DNA of 15,149 bases from Chloroflexota bacterium (GTDB taxonomy: Bacteria > Chloroflexota > Anaerolineae > Anaerolineales > VGOW01): NCBI GenBank assembly GCA_016215145.1, contig JACRLA010000040.1, positions 1-15,149 on the forward strand. The letters run 5' to 3'. This document shows positions 6,962 through 12,384 of this stretch, piece after piece (the stretch's first letter is position 1; each line of letters starts with the position of its first letter). A model generated the notes under the pieces. It saw only the letters and a program-made list of their open reading frames with translations. It did not search any database and was not told the DNA's origin. Position numbers and translations under genes: made by a program.

Positions 6962-7801
6962 CTAACGCGCTTGCACAAAGTTGAGAAGGATAGCGTTCTT
7001 ATCACACGAGGCCGACGTGCTGAGTGTGACGAAGTCGGAGAGGGCAACGCCGCCCGTATCGCGCATTTGCACTTTGTACGTGCCGGCAGTTTGGATCGGG
7101 CGATCACTTAATTGAATTTCGTAACCGGCGGGACCCACTGCCGGTTTGCTTCCGCTGAAAGCGTCAATGCTCAAGCCGCCACCCTCAACGTGAACGATCA
7201 AACCGATGCGCGGGTTGAGATTTTTGTCGAATGCTTGACCGACCACGCCCATCCACGAACAGCCTTTGGAGTTGAAAACATTTGCTAACGCGATGGGGTT
7301 GCCCTCTTGCACAATGAAGTCAAACGCGGCGCGAGTCTTGGATGGCGTAAATGTGAGAGTGGGTGTTTGTGTGGCGGTGTTGCTCGGCAAAGGTGTTGCC
7401 GTCACCGCGATCAATGTGCCGGGTGTTCCGGTAGTTGTGACTTGCACCATTTGCGTTGAGGTCGGCGTGCCGGTGACCGAAGGCGTGAGGGTTATCGTCG
7501 CGCCGCCGATTAAGGTGCGCGTTGCCGTGGGCGTAGATGTAGCGACGACCACAAGCGTAGCGGTTGCTCCTTGTTCAGTGATAGCGGCAATTTTTGTTGG
7601 CGGCAATGTCGGCAAATTAAACGCTGGTGTGTTCGCGGCAGTAGGCAGCACCAACACCGTCGGTGGCGGGGCAGGCGGGAATGGATTGATCGGCAGTCGC
7701 GGGTTTGCCAAAAGCGCGGCGTACGTGCCGCCCACCAAACAGGTGCATGTAAATGCAAAGACCGTCAAGATGTTAACGAGTGCTGATCCATATCTATTCA
7801 T
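6962..7801 (-). CDS. Membrane-anchored protein with long Pro/Thr linker and C-terminal beta-type domain
   Basis: This 279-residue protein has an N-terminal signal anchor (LVNILTVFAFTCTCLVGGTYAALL, about residues 8-31), then about 120 residues of low-complexity Pro/Thr/Val/Ala linker with many TPT/TAT motifs. The compact C-terminal domain starts at about residue 160 (FDFIVQEGNPIAL). It contains two Cys (GCSWMGVVGQAFD and SASCDKNAILLNF), which could form a disulfide, and a GYEIQLSD...GTYKVQMRDTGG beta pair. The overall plan resembles the C-terminus of the protein at 1308-2144, suggesting a shared surface module. AGAGGA lies 9 nt before ATG 7801. A 33-nt hairpin lies about 48 nt upstream. The function is not known; an extracytoplasmic location is inferred. 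Confidence 0.75.
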   Translation of the reverse strand: MNRYGSALVNILTVFAFTCTCLVGGTYAALLANPRLPINPFPPAPPPTVLVLPTAANTPAFNLPTLPPTKIAAITEQGATATLVVVATSTPTATRTLIGGATITLTPSVTGTPTSTQMVQVTTTGTPGTLIAVTATPLPSNTATQTPTLTFTPSKTRAAFDFIVQEGNPIALANVFNSKGCSWMGVVGQAFDKNLNPRIGLIVHVEGGGLSIDAFSGSKPAVGPAGYEIQLSDRPIQTAGTYKVQMRDTGGVALSDFVTLSTSASCDKNAILLNFVQAR

Positions 7802-7848
7802 AGTAAAACATCCTCTTTTAGAAACCTGTTTTGTTAAACCGAGTATTC

Positions 7849-7881
7849 AAACACCGAGTGTCTCGAAGACACTCGGTGTTT
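7849..7881. repeat. 33-nt 15-3-15 hairpin (copy H2)
   Basis: AAACACCGAGTGTCT (7849-7863) pairs perfectly with AGACACTCGGTGTTT (7867-7881) around CGA. It lies between two minus-strand genes and could terminate the upstream foldase gene, although the T-run is weak. Confidence 0.9.
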
Positions 7882-7907
7882 TGTTCTAAACCAAGCGGGT
7901 TTCTGGT

Positions 7908-8900
7908 TTATACAAATTTCTGTATCGTCGCTTTGGCGCGCAAATCTTCTATCCACTTGTTGACCGCTTGCTGCTGCATCAACGCTAACGATGTCGGCGA
8001 GAGCGGGCGCGTGCCGCGTTCCAGCGTTTGCACCACATGAAAGCCCAACACGGTTTTCACAACACCGCTCGTCTGTTTAGGTTGCAAGTCGAATGCCGCT
8101 TTTGCCACTTCGGGAACGGTTAAGCCGTTAATCGCAAACCAGCCCAAGTCGCCGCCGTTCACCCGCGATTGATCGAGTGACCGCGCCACAGCGATCTTGG
8201 CAAAATCGCCGCCCGCTTTTAAATCTGCCAAGACTTTGTTCGCCTCATCTTGCGTCGCCAGCAAAATGTGCCGCGCGTGAACCTGCTCGGCTTGCGTTGG
8301 CACGCTTGTTGCAATCTGCGCCTGCATCGCGCTGAGGATCATTCCCTCTTTCAACGCCGCCCGAAATTGATCGGCGGTGTAAAAATTCGCCGTCAACCAT
8401 TGGTTCAACGCCGCCTCGTTGCCGCGCTCGCTGATCGCTTTGTTATACGCCTCTGCCACTTGCGCCTCTGTCACTTTAATCCCCGCCGCGTTAGCCGCTT
8501 GCAGCATCAACGACTTGTCAATCAACGCCGACAACACGCGCGCCTTGTAATCGCCTTCCGCTTTTTGTCCGAGTGATGCTGCCGCGGATTCGTAACGCGC
8601 TAATTCAGTTTGATAATCGGAAAGAAAAACGGGCTGACCGTTTACAGTGGCGGCTAACGGTGTGGAAGTGGAAGTGGGCGCGCGCGCGGAAGCACTGGCG
8701 ACGGGGGCGCGGGTGTTTACAGTGGCAAGCGTCGGCAACGGGGGGACACCCGAATCGCACGCGGCAAGAATTAAGCCAACAACTACAAGCCACGTCATTG
8801 CGAGCGTTCTTTGCGAAGCAATCTCGGTTGTGTTTGGAGATTGCTTCTCGAAGACTCGCAATGACGGTTTGATGAACGGAATTTTTCTATCACGCATCAC
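7908..8900 (-). CDS. SurA/PrsA-like peptidyl-prolyl isomerase lipoprotein (parvulin type)
   Basis: This is an extracytoplasmic foldase lipoprotein. The signal segment MTWLVVVGLILAAC ends in a lipobox Cys, followed by a Pro/Thr/Ala linker. A SurA-N-like helical region reads ATVNGQPVFLSDYQTEL to QIATSVPTQ. The parvulin domain runs from EQVHARHILLATQDEANKVLADLKAGGDFAKIAVARS through GGDLGWF to GFHVVQTLERGTRP, including the HARHIL and final GFH motifs. Frames are open from GTG 8900 or ATG 8897 (330 residues) and from ATG 8798 (296 residues). The 34 extra residues are encoded largely by a dispersed CGTCATTGCGAG-type repeat. The short start puts the signal peptide at the N-terminus but leaves no basic residue before it; the long start matches a leaderless transcript from the promoter at 8907-8935. 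The start is unresolved, the function is not. Confidence 0.88.
   Translation of the reverse strand: MMRDRKIPFIKPSLRVFEKQSPNTTEIASQRTLAMTWLVVVGLILAACDSGVPPLPTLATVNTRAPVASASARAPTSTSTPLAATVNGQPVFLSDYQTELARYESAAASLGQKAEGDYKARVLSALIDKSLMLQAANAAGIKVTEAQVAEAYNKAISERGNEAALNQWLTANFYTADQFRAALKEGMILSAMQAQIATSVPTQAEQVHARHILLATQDEANKVLADLKAGGDFAKIAVARSLDQSRVNGGDLGWFAINGLTVPEVAKAAFDLQPKQTSGVVKTVLGFHVVQTLERGTRPLSPTSLALMQQQAVNKWIEDLRAKATIQKFV
8793..8866. repeat. CGTCATTGCGAG-type palindromic repeat, partly coding
   Basis: The ends CGTCATTGCGAG (8793-8804) and CTCGCAATGACG (8855-8866) are inverted repeats. The inner arms GAAGCAATCTC (8816-8826) and GAGATTGCTTC (8837-8847) pair as well. The element lies in the N-terminal coding region of the foldase gene, and the ATG at 8798 is inside it. 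Confidence 0.9.
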
Positions 8901-8906
8901 TGCGCG

Positions 8907-8935
8907 ATTATATACTTGTAACCTCTAATCTCCAA
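8907..8935 (-). promoter_or_regulatory. Promoter of the foldase gene
   Basis: On the minus strand, TTGGAG (8935-8930), a 17-nt spacer and a perfect TATAAT (8912-8907) lie just before the open frame. The predicted start falls at about 8900, where GTG/ATG codons lie, so the transcript may be leaderless. The -35 element comes from the GATTGGAG repeat. Confidence 0.6.
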
Positions 8936-8942
8936 TCTCTAC
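8921..8942. repeat. GATTGGAGATTAGA word repeat, overlapping the ATPase stop
   Basis: This copy of the 395-438 repeat is inverted relative to it. It encodes the last residues (VEIGD) and the TAG stop (8925-8927) of the ABC ATPase. Confidence 0.7.
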
Positions 8943-9702
8943 CCTCACCCGACTCGCGATCTCGCCAAACTCTTTCGAGTACGTCATCTCGAGATTGCGC
9001 GGTCTTGGCAACCCAACCGGAATCTCTGCCCGCAAAGAACCGGGGCGCGGCGTGAAAACTAAAACACGATCTGCCAAGAACACCGCCTCAGAGATCGAGT
9101 GCGTCACCATGATCACCGTCTTGCCGTAACGATCCCAAATTCGCAATAACTCCAACGACATGCGTTCTCGCGTCAACGCATCCAACGATCCAAATGGCTC
9201 GTCGAGTAACAACACATCAGGGTATTGAACCAAAGCTCGGGCGATAGCCACTCTCTGCTCCATCCCGCCCGATAACTCGCGTGGATACGCCGACTCGAAT
9301 CCGCCCAACCCCACCAGATCGATCATCTCTCGCGCCCGCGATTCTTTTTTGTGAGCGGGCAAATTTTTTAATTCAAGGGGCAGGGTGATGTTATCGAACA
9401 CCGTGCGCCACGGCATCAAGTTCGCTTTTTGAAAAACAAGGGCGATCTTTTCGGGTGTGGCATGAACCCTCTCACCCTCAAAGATCACTTCGCCCGTAGT
9501 CGGAGTTCGCAACCCCGAAAGGAGTTTAAGCAAACTGCTCTTGCCAAAGGAGTTTAAGCAAACTGCTCTTGCCACACCCCGACGGACCCACCACGCACAC
9601 GAACTCGCCTTCGTTCACCGCAAACGACACATCGTCCAACGCGCGCAAACCGCCGTTGCCGTTGGGGTAGGTGAGGGAGAGGTGACTCGCTGAAAGTATC
9701 AT
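8925..9702 (-). pseudogene. ABC transporter ATPase of the riboflavin uptake operon, frameshifted by a 28-bp tandem duplication
   Basis: This is the nucleotide-binding subunit of an NMT1/SsuB/TauB-like importer. After removing one copy of a 28-bp duplication it reads 249 residues from ATG 9702 (MILSASHLSLTYPNG). Walker A GPSGCGKSS is at 39-47, the Q-loop FQKANLMPW at about 81-89, signature LSGGMEQR at 134-141, Walker B VLLLDEP at 154-160 and the switch His at 192. As written, the frame breaks right after Walker A. A GTG at 9762, overlapping the upstream gene's stop, is also in frame, but its 20 extra residues come from a hairpin repeat. It is the third gene of the operon behind the FMN riboswitch. 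If the lesion is real the transporter has lost its motor, unless another ATPase substitutes. Confidence 0.85.
9518..9574. repeat. 28-bp perfect tandem duplication
   Basis: Bases 9518-9546 are identical to 9546-9574 (period 28). The duplication falls in the codons just after Walker A. Confidence 0.97.
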
Positions 9703-9710
9703 TCGGTGAT

Positions 9711-9751
9711 TACGGAATACGCAATACGAAATACGAATTGCGTATTCCGTA
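9711..9751. repeat. TACGGAATACGCAAT-type hairpin, second copy
   Basis: TACGGAATACGCAAT (9711-9725) pairs perfectly with ATTGCGTATTCCGTA (9737-9751) over 15 bp around 11 nt. It lies between the binding-protein and ATPase genes and shares its words with 4893-4933. Confidence 0.9.
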
Positions 9752-9758
9752 TTGCGTA

Positions 9759-10748
9759 TCACTTGATGAATTCATTCGTAAAAGTTTTTTCCAAATCCAC
9801 CGGCGCGGGGATGAGATTCATATCGAGCAATGTAGATTGAATCGCTTCCCACTTTGCTTTATCGCTCATGCCGAGCGTGGGCGCTTTCCATAATAAGATC
9901 GAAGCGTCCAACACATCGCGGGCGATCTTTAGCGTGGCGGCATCCCCTTTGCCCAACGCTTCAACATATTTCTTCGACACATCCACGCCCTCCTCTGGCT
10001 TGGCGATCACGTCGGCTAAACCTTTGTTGGCGGCGGCGACCATTGCCCGCACCAATTTTGGATTCTCACTGAGTGTTTTTTCATTCGTCACCAAACCATT
10101 GCCCGCCAGATTCGCAAAATCGGAAACGTAGATCGTGTTGACGTTATGCCCCAGCGCTTTCAATTTAATCGGCTCGTTGTTGGCGTAACCGACCACCGCC
10201 TCAACTTTATCCACACTCAACACTTCCACTTGCGTGAAGCCGATAGACTCTAACTTCACATCCTTCTCGGCGATCTTTTGCGACTTGAGCAGAGCGCGCA
10301 GCCCGATGTAAGACGCGCCGTAGAGTCCGGGTAAACCGATCTTGCGATTCGCCAAGTCGCTCGGCGTTTTAATTCCCGATGACGCTTTGGCAACAACCGC
10401 CACCGGAAATTTTTGATACCACGCCCACACATATTTGATCGGCAACCCCTGCGCCCGCGCCTGAACTACTTGCTCGGCGCTGACGATGGCGAACTGCAAT
10501 TGATTCGTGCCGAGCAACGGAACAGAATCATTTTCAAATTGTGTGACGAACTCGACCTCAAGACCTTGCTCTTTAAAATATCCCTTCTCTGCCGCCACAT
10601 AGAACGGCGCGAATTGCACATCGGGGATGTAGCCCATAGAGAGCTTCACTTTGGTGAGTGATGCCGCTGTGGGCGCGGGAGCGTTAATCTGTGTGCCGCC
10701 GCACGCCGCGAGCGAAAGAGCGAGTAGAACTAGAAATAGTTTTTTCAT
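9759..10748 (-). CDS. ribY: NMT1/THI5-like substrate-binding lipoprotein, probable riboflavin binder (RibY-like)
   Basis: This is a 329-residue ABC substrate-binding lipoprotein. The signal is MKKLFLVLLALSLAAC, with lipobox Cys16, then a short linker. The NMT1-type domain follows: VKLSMGYIPDVQFAPFYVAAEKGYFKEQGLEVEFV (about 34-68) is the family's opening, then a LLGTNQLQFAIVSAEQVVQARAQGLPIKYV lobe, KTPSDLANRKIGLPGLYGASYIGLRALL, and a C-terminal lobe with NPKLVRAMVAAANKGL. The family binds thiamine-precursor pyrimidines, sulfonates or, in Chloroflexota RibY, riboflavin. The FMN riboswitch on this operon points to riboflavin. AAAAGGA lies about 9 nt before ATG 10748. A 21-bp hairpin separates it from the permease gene and could tune relative expression. 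Specificity is inferred from regulation, not from binding residues. Confidence 0.85.
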   Translation of the reverse strand: MKKLFLVLLALSLAACGGTQINAPAPTAASLTKVKLSMGYIPDVQFAPFYVAAEKGYFKEQGLEVEFVTQFENDSVPLLGTNQLQFAIVSAEQVVQARAQGLPIKYVWAWYQKFPVAVVAKASSGIKTPSDLANRKIGLPGLYGASYIGLRALLKSQKIAEKDVKLESIGFTQVEVLSVDKVEAVVGYANNEPIKLKALGHNVNTIYVSDFANLAGNGLVTNEKTLSENPKLVRAMVAAANKGLADVIAKPEEGVDVSKKYVEALGKGDAATLKIARDVLDASILLWKAPTLGMSDKAKWEAIQSTLLDMNLIPAPVDLEKTFTNEFIK

Positions 10749-10768
10749 TTTGGGTATCCTTTTAATTT

Positions 10769-10823
10769 TCGTGATACGTGATGCGTGATACGTGAACTAC
10801 GCATCACGCATCACGTATCACGA
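10769..10823. repeat. GTGATACGTGATGCGTGAT hairpin, 21 bp
   Basis: TCGTGATACGTGATGCGTGA (from 10769) pairs perfectly with the complementary arm ending at 10823, giving 21 bp around a 13-nt loop. It fills the gap between the permease and binding-protein genes and shares words with 2727-2759. Confidence 0.95.
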
Positions 10824-10824
10824 G

Positions 10825-11625
10825 TCATTGTTTCCACTTCAACAAAATTTTTTCTAACATCGCCACCGTTCCGTATAACGCGATCGCGATAATAACCAAA
10901 GCAAAGATCGCCACGAAGACCAGCGCCGTATCAAAGTTATTGCGCGCTGAGGTAATCAAAAAGCCCAAGCCGCGATCGGCGCTGACAAATTCGCCGATGA
11001 CCGCGCCGATCACTGCCAGCGTCGCGCCGATCTTGATCCCACTTAACACCATCGGCAGGGCAGAGGGCAGTTCGAGATGGATGAAGGTTTGCCAACGGTC
11101 GGCGCGCAGTGACCGCATCAGGTCAGATAAATCCTGTTCAACCGAGCGCACGCCGACAATGGTGTTGATCAATGCCGGGAAGAAAACGATCAGGGCGCAG
11201 ATCAAAACTTTAGAGGTGAGTCCGGACCCAAACCAAATGATGAGTAACGGGGCAATGGCGACGATAGGAACGGATTGTGAAGCGACGATGTAGGGTTCTA
11301 AAAATTTTTCCAGCACGGGTGAGTGAGCAAGAACGTAACCTAACACGGCGGCGATGCTCAGACCCAGAGCGAGCCCGCCCAAAGTTTCGCCGAGTGTGAT
11401 CAGGGTGTGACGCAGTAACGACCCGTCGTTGAGGACGATTACGAATTGAGTCCACACGCGAAGCGGCGAAGGCAAAATGTAAGGCGGCAATTGATTCACC
11501 CAGATTAACATTTGCCACAACAAGACGACAGAGGCAAGTGAGAGAAACGCGATGATCACTCGTGTGCCGCGATGCTTGTGTGCGCGTGGGTGATGATTTG
11601 AGTTGAGAAGATCAGAGAGTGTCAT
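10825..11625 (-). CDS. ribX: ABC transporter permease of the riboflavin uptake operon (RibX-like)
   Basis: This 266-residue inner-membrane permease of the BPD_transp_1/SsuC-like family has about six membrane segments. The first is IIAFLSLASVVLLWQMLIW (about 24-42). The periplasmic loop PPYILPSPLRVWTQF matches relatives' opening. The EAA-type cytoplasmic loop is LMRSLRADRWQTFIHLELPSALPMVLSGIKIG, which contacts the ATPase. It is the first gene after the FMN riboswitch, about 59 nt after the last terminator. AAAGG (11633-11629) lies 3 nt before ATG 11625 and directly abuts a 33-nt hairpin, an arrangement that may affect translation. Together with the downstream binding protein and ATPase it forms a complete importer. 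A riboflavin substrate is inferred from the riboswitch and from the known RibXY systems of Chloroflexota. Confidence 0.87.
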   Translation of the reverse strand: MTLSDLLNSNHHPRAHKHRGTRVIIAFLSLASVVLLWQMLIWVNQLPPYILPSPLRVWTQFVIVLNDGSLLRHTLITLGETLGGLALGLSIAAVLGYVLAHSPVLEKFLEPYIVASQSVPIVAIAPLLIIWFGSGLTSKVLICALIVFFPALINTIVGVRSVEQDLSDLMRSLRADRWQTFIHLELPSALPMVLSGIKIGATLAVIGAVIGEFVSADRGLGFLITSARNNFDTALVFVAIFALVIIAIALYGTVAMLEKILLKWKQ

Positions 11626-11633
11626 ATACCTTT

Positions 11634-11666
11634 AGACACGCAGTGTCTTTAAGACACTGCGTGTCT
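11634..11666. repeat. 33-nt 15-3-15 hairpin (copy H3), next to the permease ribosome binding site
   Basis: AGACACGCAGTGTCT (11634-11648) pairs perfectly with AGACACTGCGTGTCT (11652-11666) around TTA. Its end touches the AAAGG of the permease gene. Confidence 0.95.
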
Positions 11667-11683
11667 CTGCTAATGAGTTAAAC

Positions 11684-11716
11684 AAAAAGCCCCATTGAAC
11701 AGTTCATCAACGGGGC
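11684..11716 (-). terminator. Second terminator in the riboflavin operon leader
   Basis: On the minus strand GCCCCGTTGA (from 11716) pairs with TCAATGGGGC, with one G-T pair, followed by TTTTT (11688-11684). It lies between the riboswitch terminator and the permease gene. Confidence 0.75.
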
Positions 11717-11732
11717 AAGGCAACGCGCAACC

Positions 11733-11765
11733 AGACCTGTCAGGTTTCAAAAACTTGACAGGTCT
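11733..11765. repeat. 33-nt 15-3-15 hairpin (copy H4)
   Basis: AGACCTGTCAGGTTT (11733-11747) pairs with AAACTTGACAGGTCT (11751-11765) around CAA, with a single G-T wobble. It lies between the two leader terminators. Confidence 0.9.
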
Positions 11766-11772
11766 TGCCGAC

Positions 11773-11826
11773 AAAAAAACCGAAGGACGGGCGGGATCGA
11801 ATCGTGACGGCTCCCGCGCCCTTCGG
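11773..11826 (-). terminator. Riboswitch expression-platform terminator
   Basis: On the minus strand CCGAAGG (11826-11820) and GCGGGA pair with TCCCGC and CCTTCGG (11786-11780), followed by seven T (11779-11773). The 3' arm CCTTCGG is identical to the 5' strand of the riboswitch P1 helix (12066-12060). That strand could therefore pair with CCGAAGG as an antiterminator when FMN is absent. Confidence 0.85.
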
Positions 11827-11868
11827 CGGCGCGCAACGGCAGAACCCGCCACCACTGCGGTTTCTGTC

Positions 11869-12067
11869 ACCTTCTTTCATCCAGACTTATCACTTTTTCA
11901 GAATTCCGATTTCTTTAAGAAATCGGAATTCTTGATCGCGTGAATTACTGTCGGCTCCAGAGTCTCACTGGATCGTGCAAACCGAAGTTCGCTCGCGGGC
12001 TCGTCTCGCGCTAATGCGTGTGGTTGCGACTTACCGCCGATCGGGATTCTCACCCTGCCCCGAAGGT
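11869..12067 (-). promoter_or_regulatory. FMN riboswitch (RFN element) controlling the riboflavin transporter operon
   Basis: Read on the minus strand, the P1 5' strand ACCTTC (12067-12062) is followed by GGGGCAGGGTGAGAATCCC and GATCGGCGGTAA. Next come GCCCGCGAGC (12000-11991), GATCCAGTGAGACTCTGGAGC, the core CCGACAGT, and AGTCTGGATGAAAGAAGG closing P1 (GAAGGT, 11874-11869). These are the conserved blocks of the FMN aptamer in the right order. FMN binding should stabilise P1 and free the terminator at 11773-11826, switching the operon off. The segment between CCGACAGT and AGTCTGGATG is unusually long (about 59 nt) and holds a 33-nt hairpin. Confidence 0.95.
11900..11932. repeat. 33-nt 15-3-15 hairpin (copy H5), inside the FMN riboswitch
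   Basis: AGAATTCCGATTTCT (11900-11914) pairs perfectly with AGAAATCGGAATTCT (11918-11932) around TTA. Short flanking TCAC/GTGA words extend the stalk. Confidence 0.95.
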
Positions 12068-12088
12068 CAAACTATTCAATTGAAAAAA

Positions 12089-12118
12089 ATTATAGCGCGT
12101 ATAAAGTCACATCGTCAA
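12089..12118 (-). promoter_or_regulatory. Promoter of the riboflavin transporter operon
   Basis: On the minus strand, TTGACG (12118-12113), an 18-nt spacer and a perfect TATAAT (12094-12089) lie just upstream of the aptamer. Transcription would start near 12082, giving a leader of about 455 nt before the permease ATG. Confidence 0.85.
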
Positions 12119-12134
12119 TCTGACGAATGTCTTC

Positions 12135-12167
12135 ACTCTCCCGAAGGTTCTAAACCTTCGGGAGGGT
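12135..12167. repeat. 33-nt 15-3-15 hairpin (copy H6)
   Basis: ACTCTCCCGAAGGTT (12135-12149) pairs with AACCTTCGGGAGGGT (12153-12167) around CTA, with one T-G pair. On the plus strand CTTTT follows. It sits upstream of the riboflavin operon promoter, in the divergent intergenic region. Confidence 0.85.
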
Positions 12168-12178
12168 CTTTTGCGTAA

Positions 12179-12310
12179 AGCAAGATGGCATCTTGCTCTT
12201 CTGTGGAGCAAGATAGCACTTTGCTTTTCTGTGGAGCAAGATAGAATCTTGCTCTTCTGTGGAGCAAGATAGCATTTTGCTCTTCTGTGGGCAAGATAGA
12301 ATCTTGCTCT
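12179..12310. repeat. Tandem array of 28-bp palindromic units (4 full + 1 partial)
   Basis: The units begin at 12179, 12207, 12235 and 12263, each 28 bp, with a shorter fifth copy from 12291. Each is AGCAAGAT, three bases, ATCTTGCT or a near variant, then a CTTCTGTGG spacer. Units 1, 3 and 5 are perfect 8-3-8 or 7-3-7 palindromes; units 2 and 4 carry one or two changes. The array is bracketed by direct copies of TTCGGGAGGGT (12157-12167 and 12317-12327). There are no unique spacers. Confidence 0.9.
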
Positions 12311-12370
12311 ACAGCTTTCGGGAGGGTTTCTTTTTGATCCTTTTTATTCGCGGGATTATCTGAATACAGG

Positions 12371-12376
12371 TAGAAT
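12371..12376 (+). promoter_or_regulatory. Possible -10 element of the histidine kinase gene (leaderless)
   Basis: TAGAAT lies 8 nt before ATG 12385, and no Shine-Dalgarno is present, so a transcript starting at or next to the ATG is possible. No convincing -35 is seen. Confidence 0.35.
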
Positions 12377-12384
12377 CTCCGCAC

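Noticed and set aside
7266..7889. Plus-strand open frame of 207 codons, rich in Val
   Set aside because: It is antisense to the Pro/Thr-linker gene, whose composition keeps the opposite strand open; the sense gene has a signal anchor and ribosome binding site.
8925..10748. Taurine/sulfonate or thiamine-precursor importer
   Set aside because: The families allow it, but the operon is led by an FMN riboswitch rather than a TPP element or a sulfur-control site, which favours riboflavin.
11900..11932. Hairpin H5 as an intrinsic terminator
   Set aside because: It lies inside the FMN aptamer between conserved blocks and lacks a T-run in the direction of transcription.
12179..12310. Possible CRISPR array (regular 28-bp period)
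   Set aside because: The units are head to tail with a shared spacer sequence and no unique spacers, and no cas gene is present.
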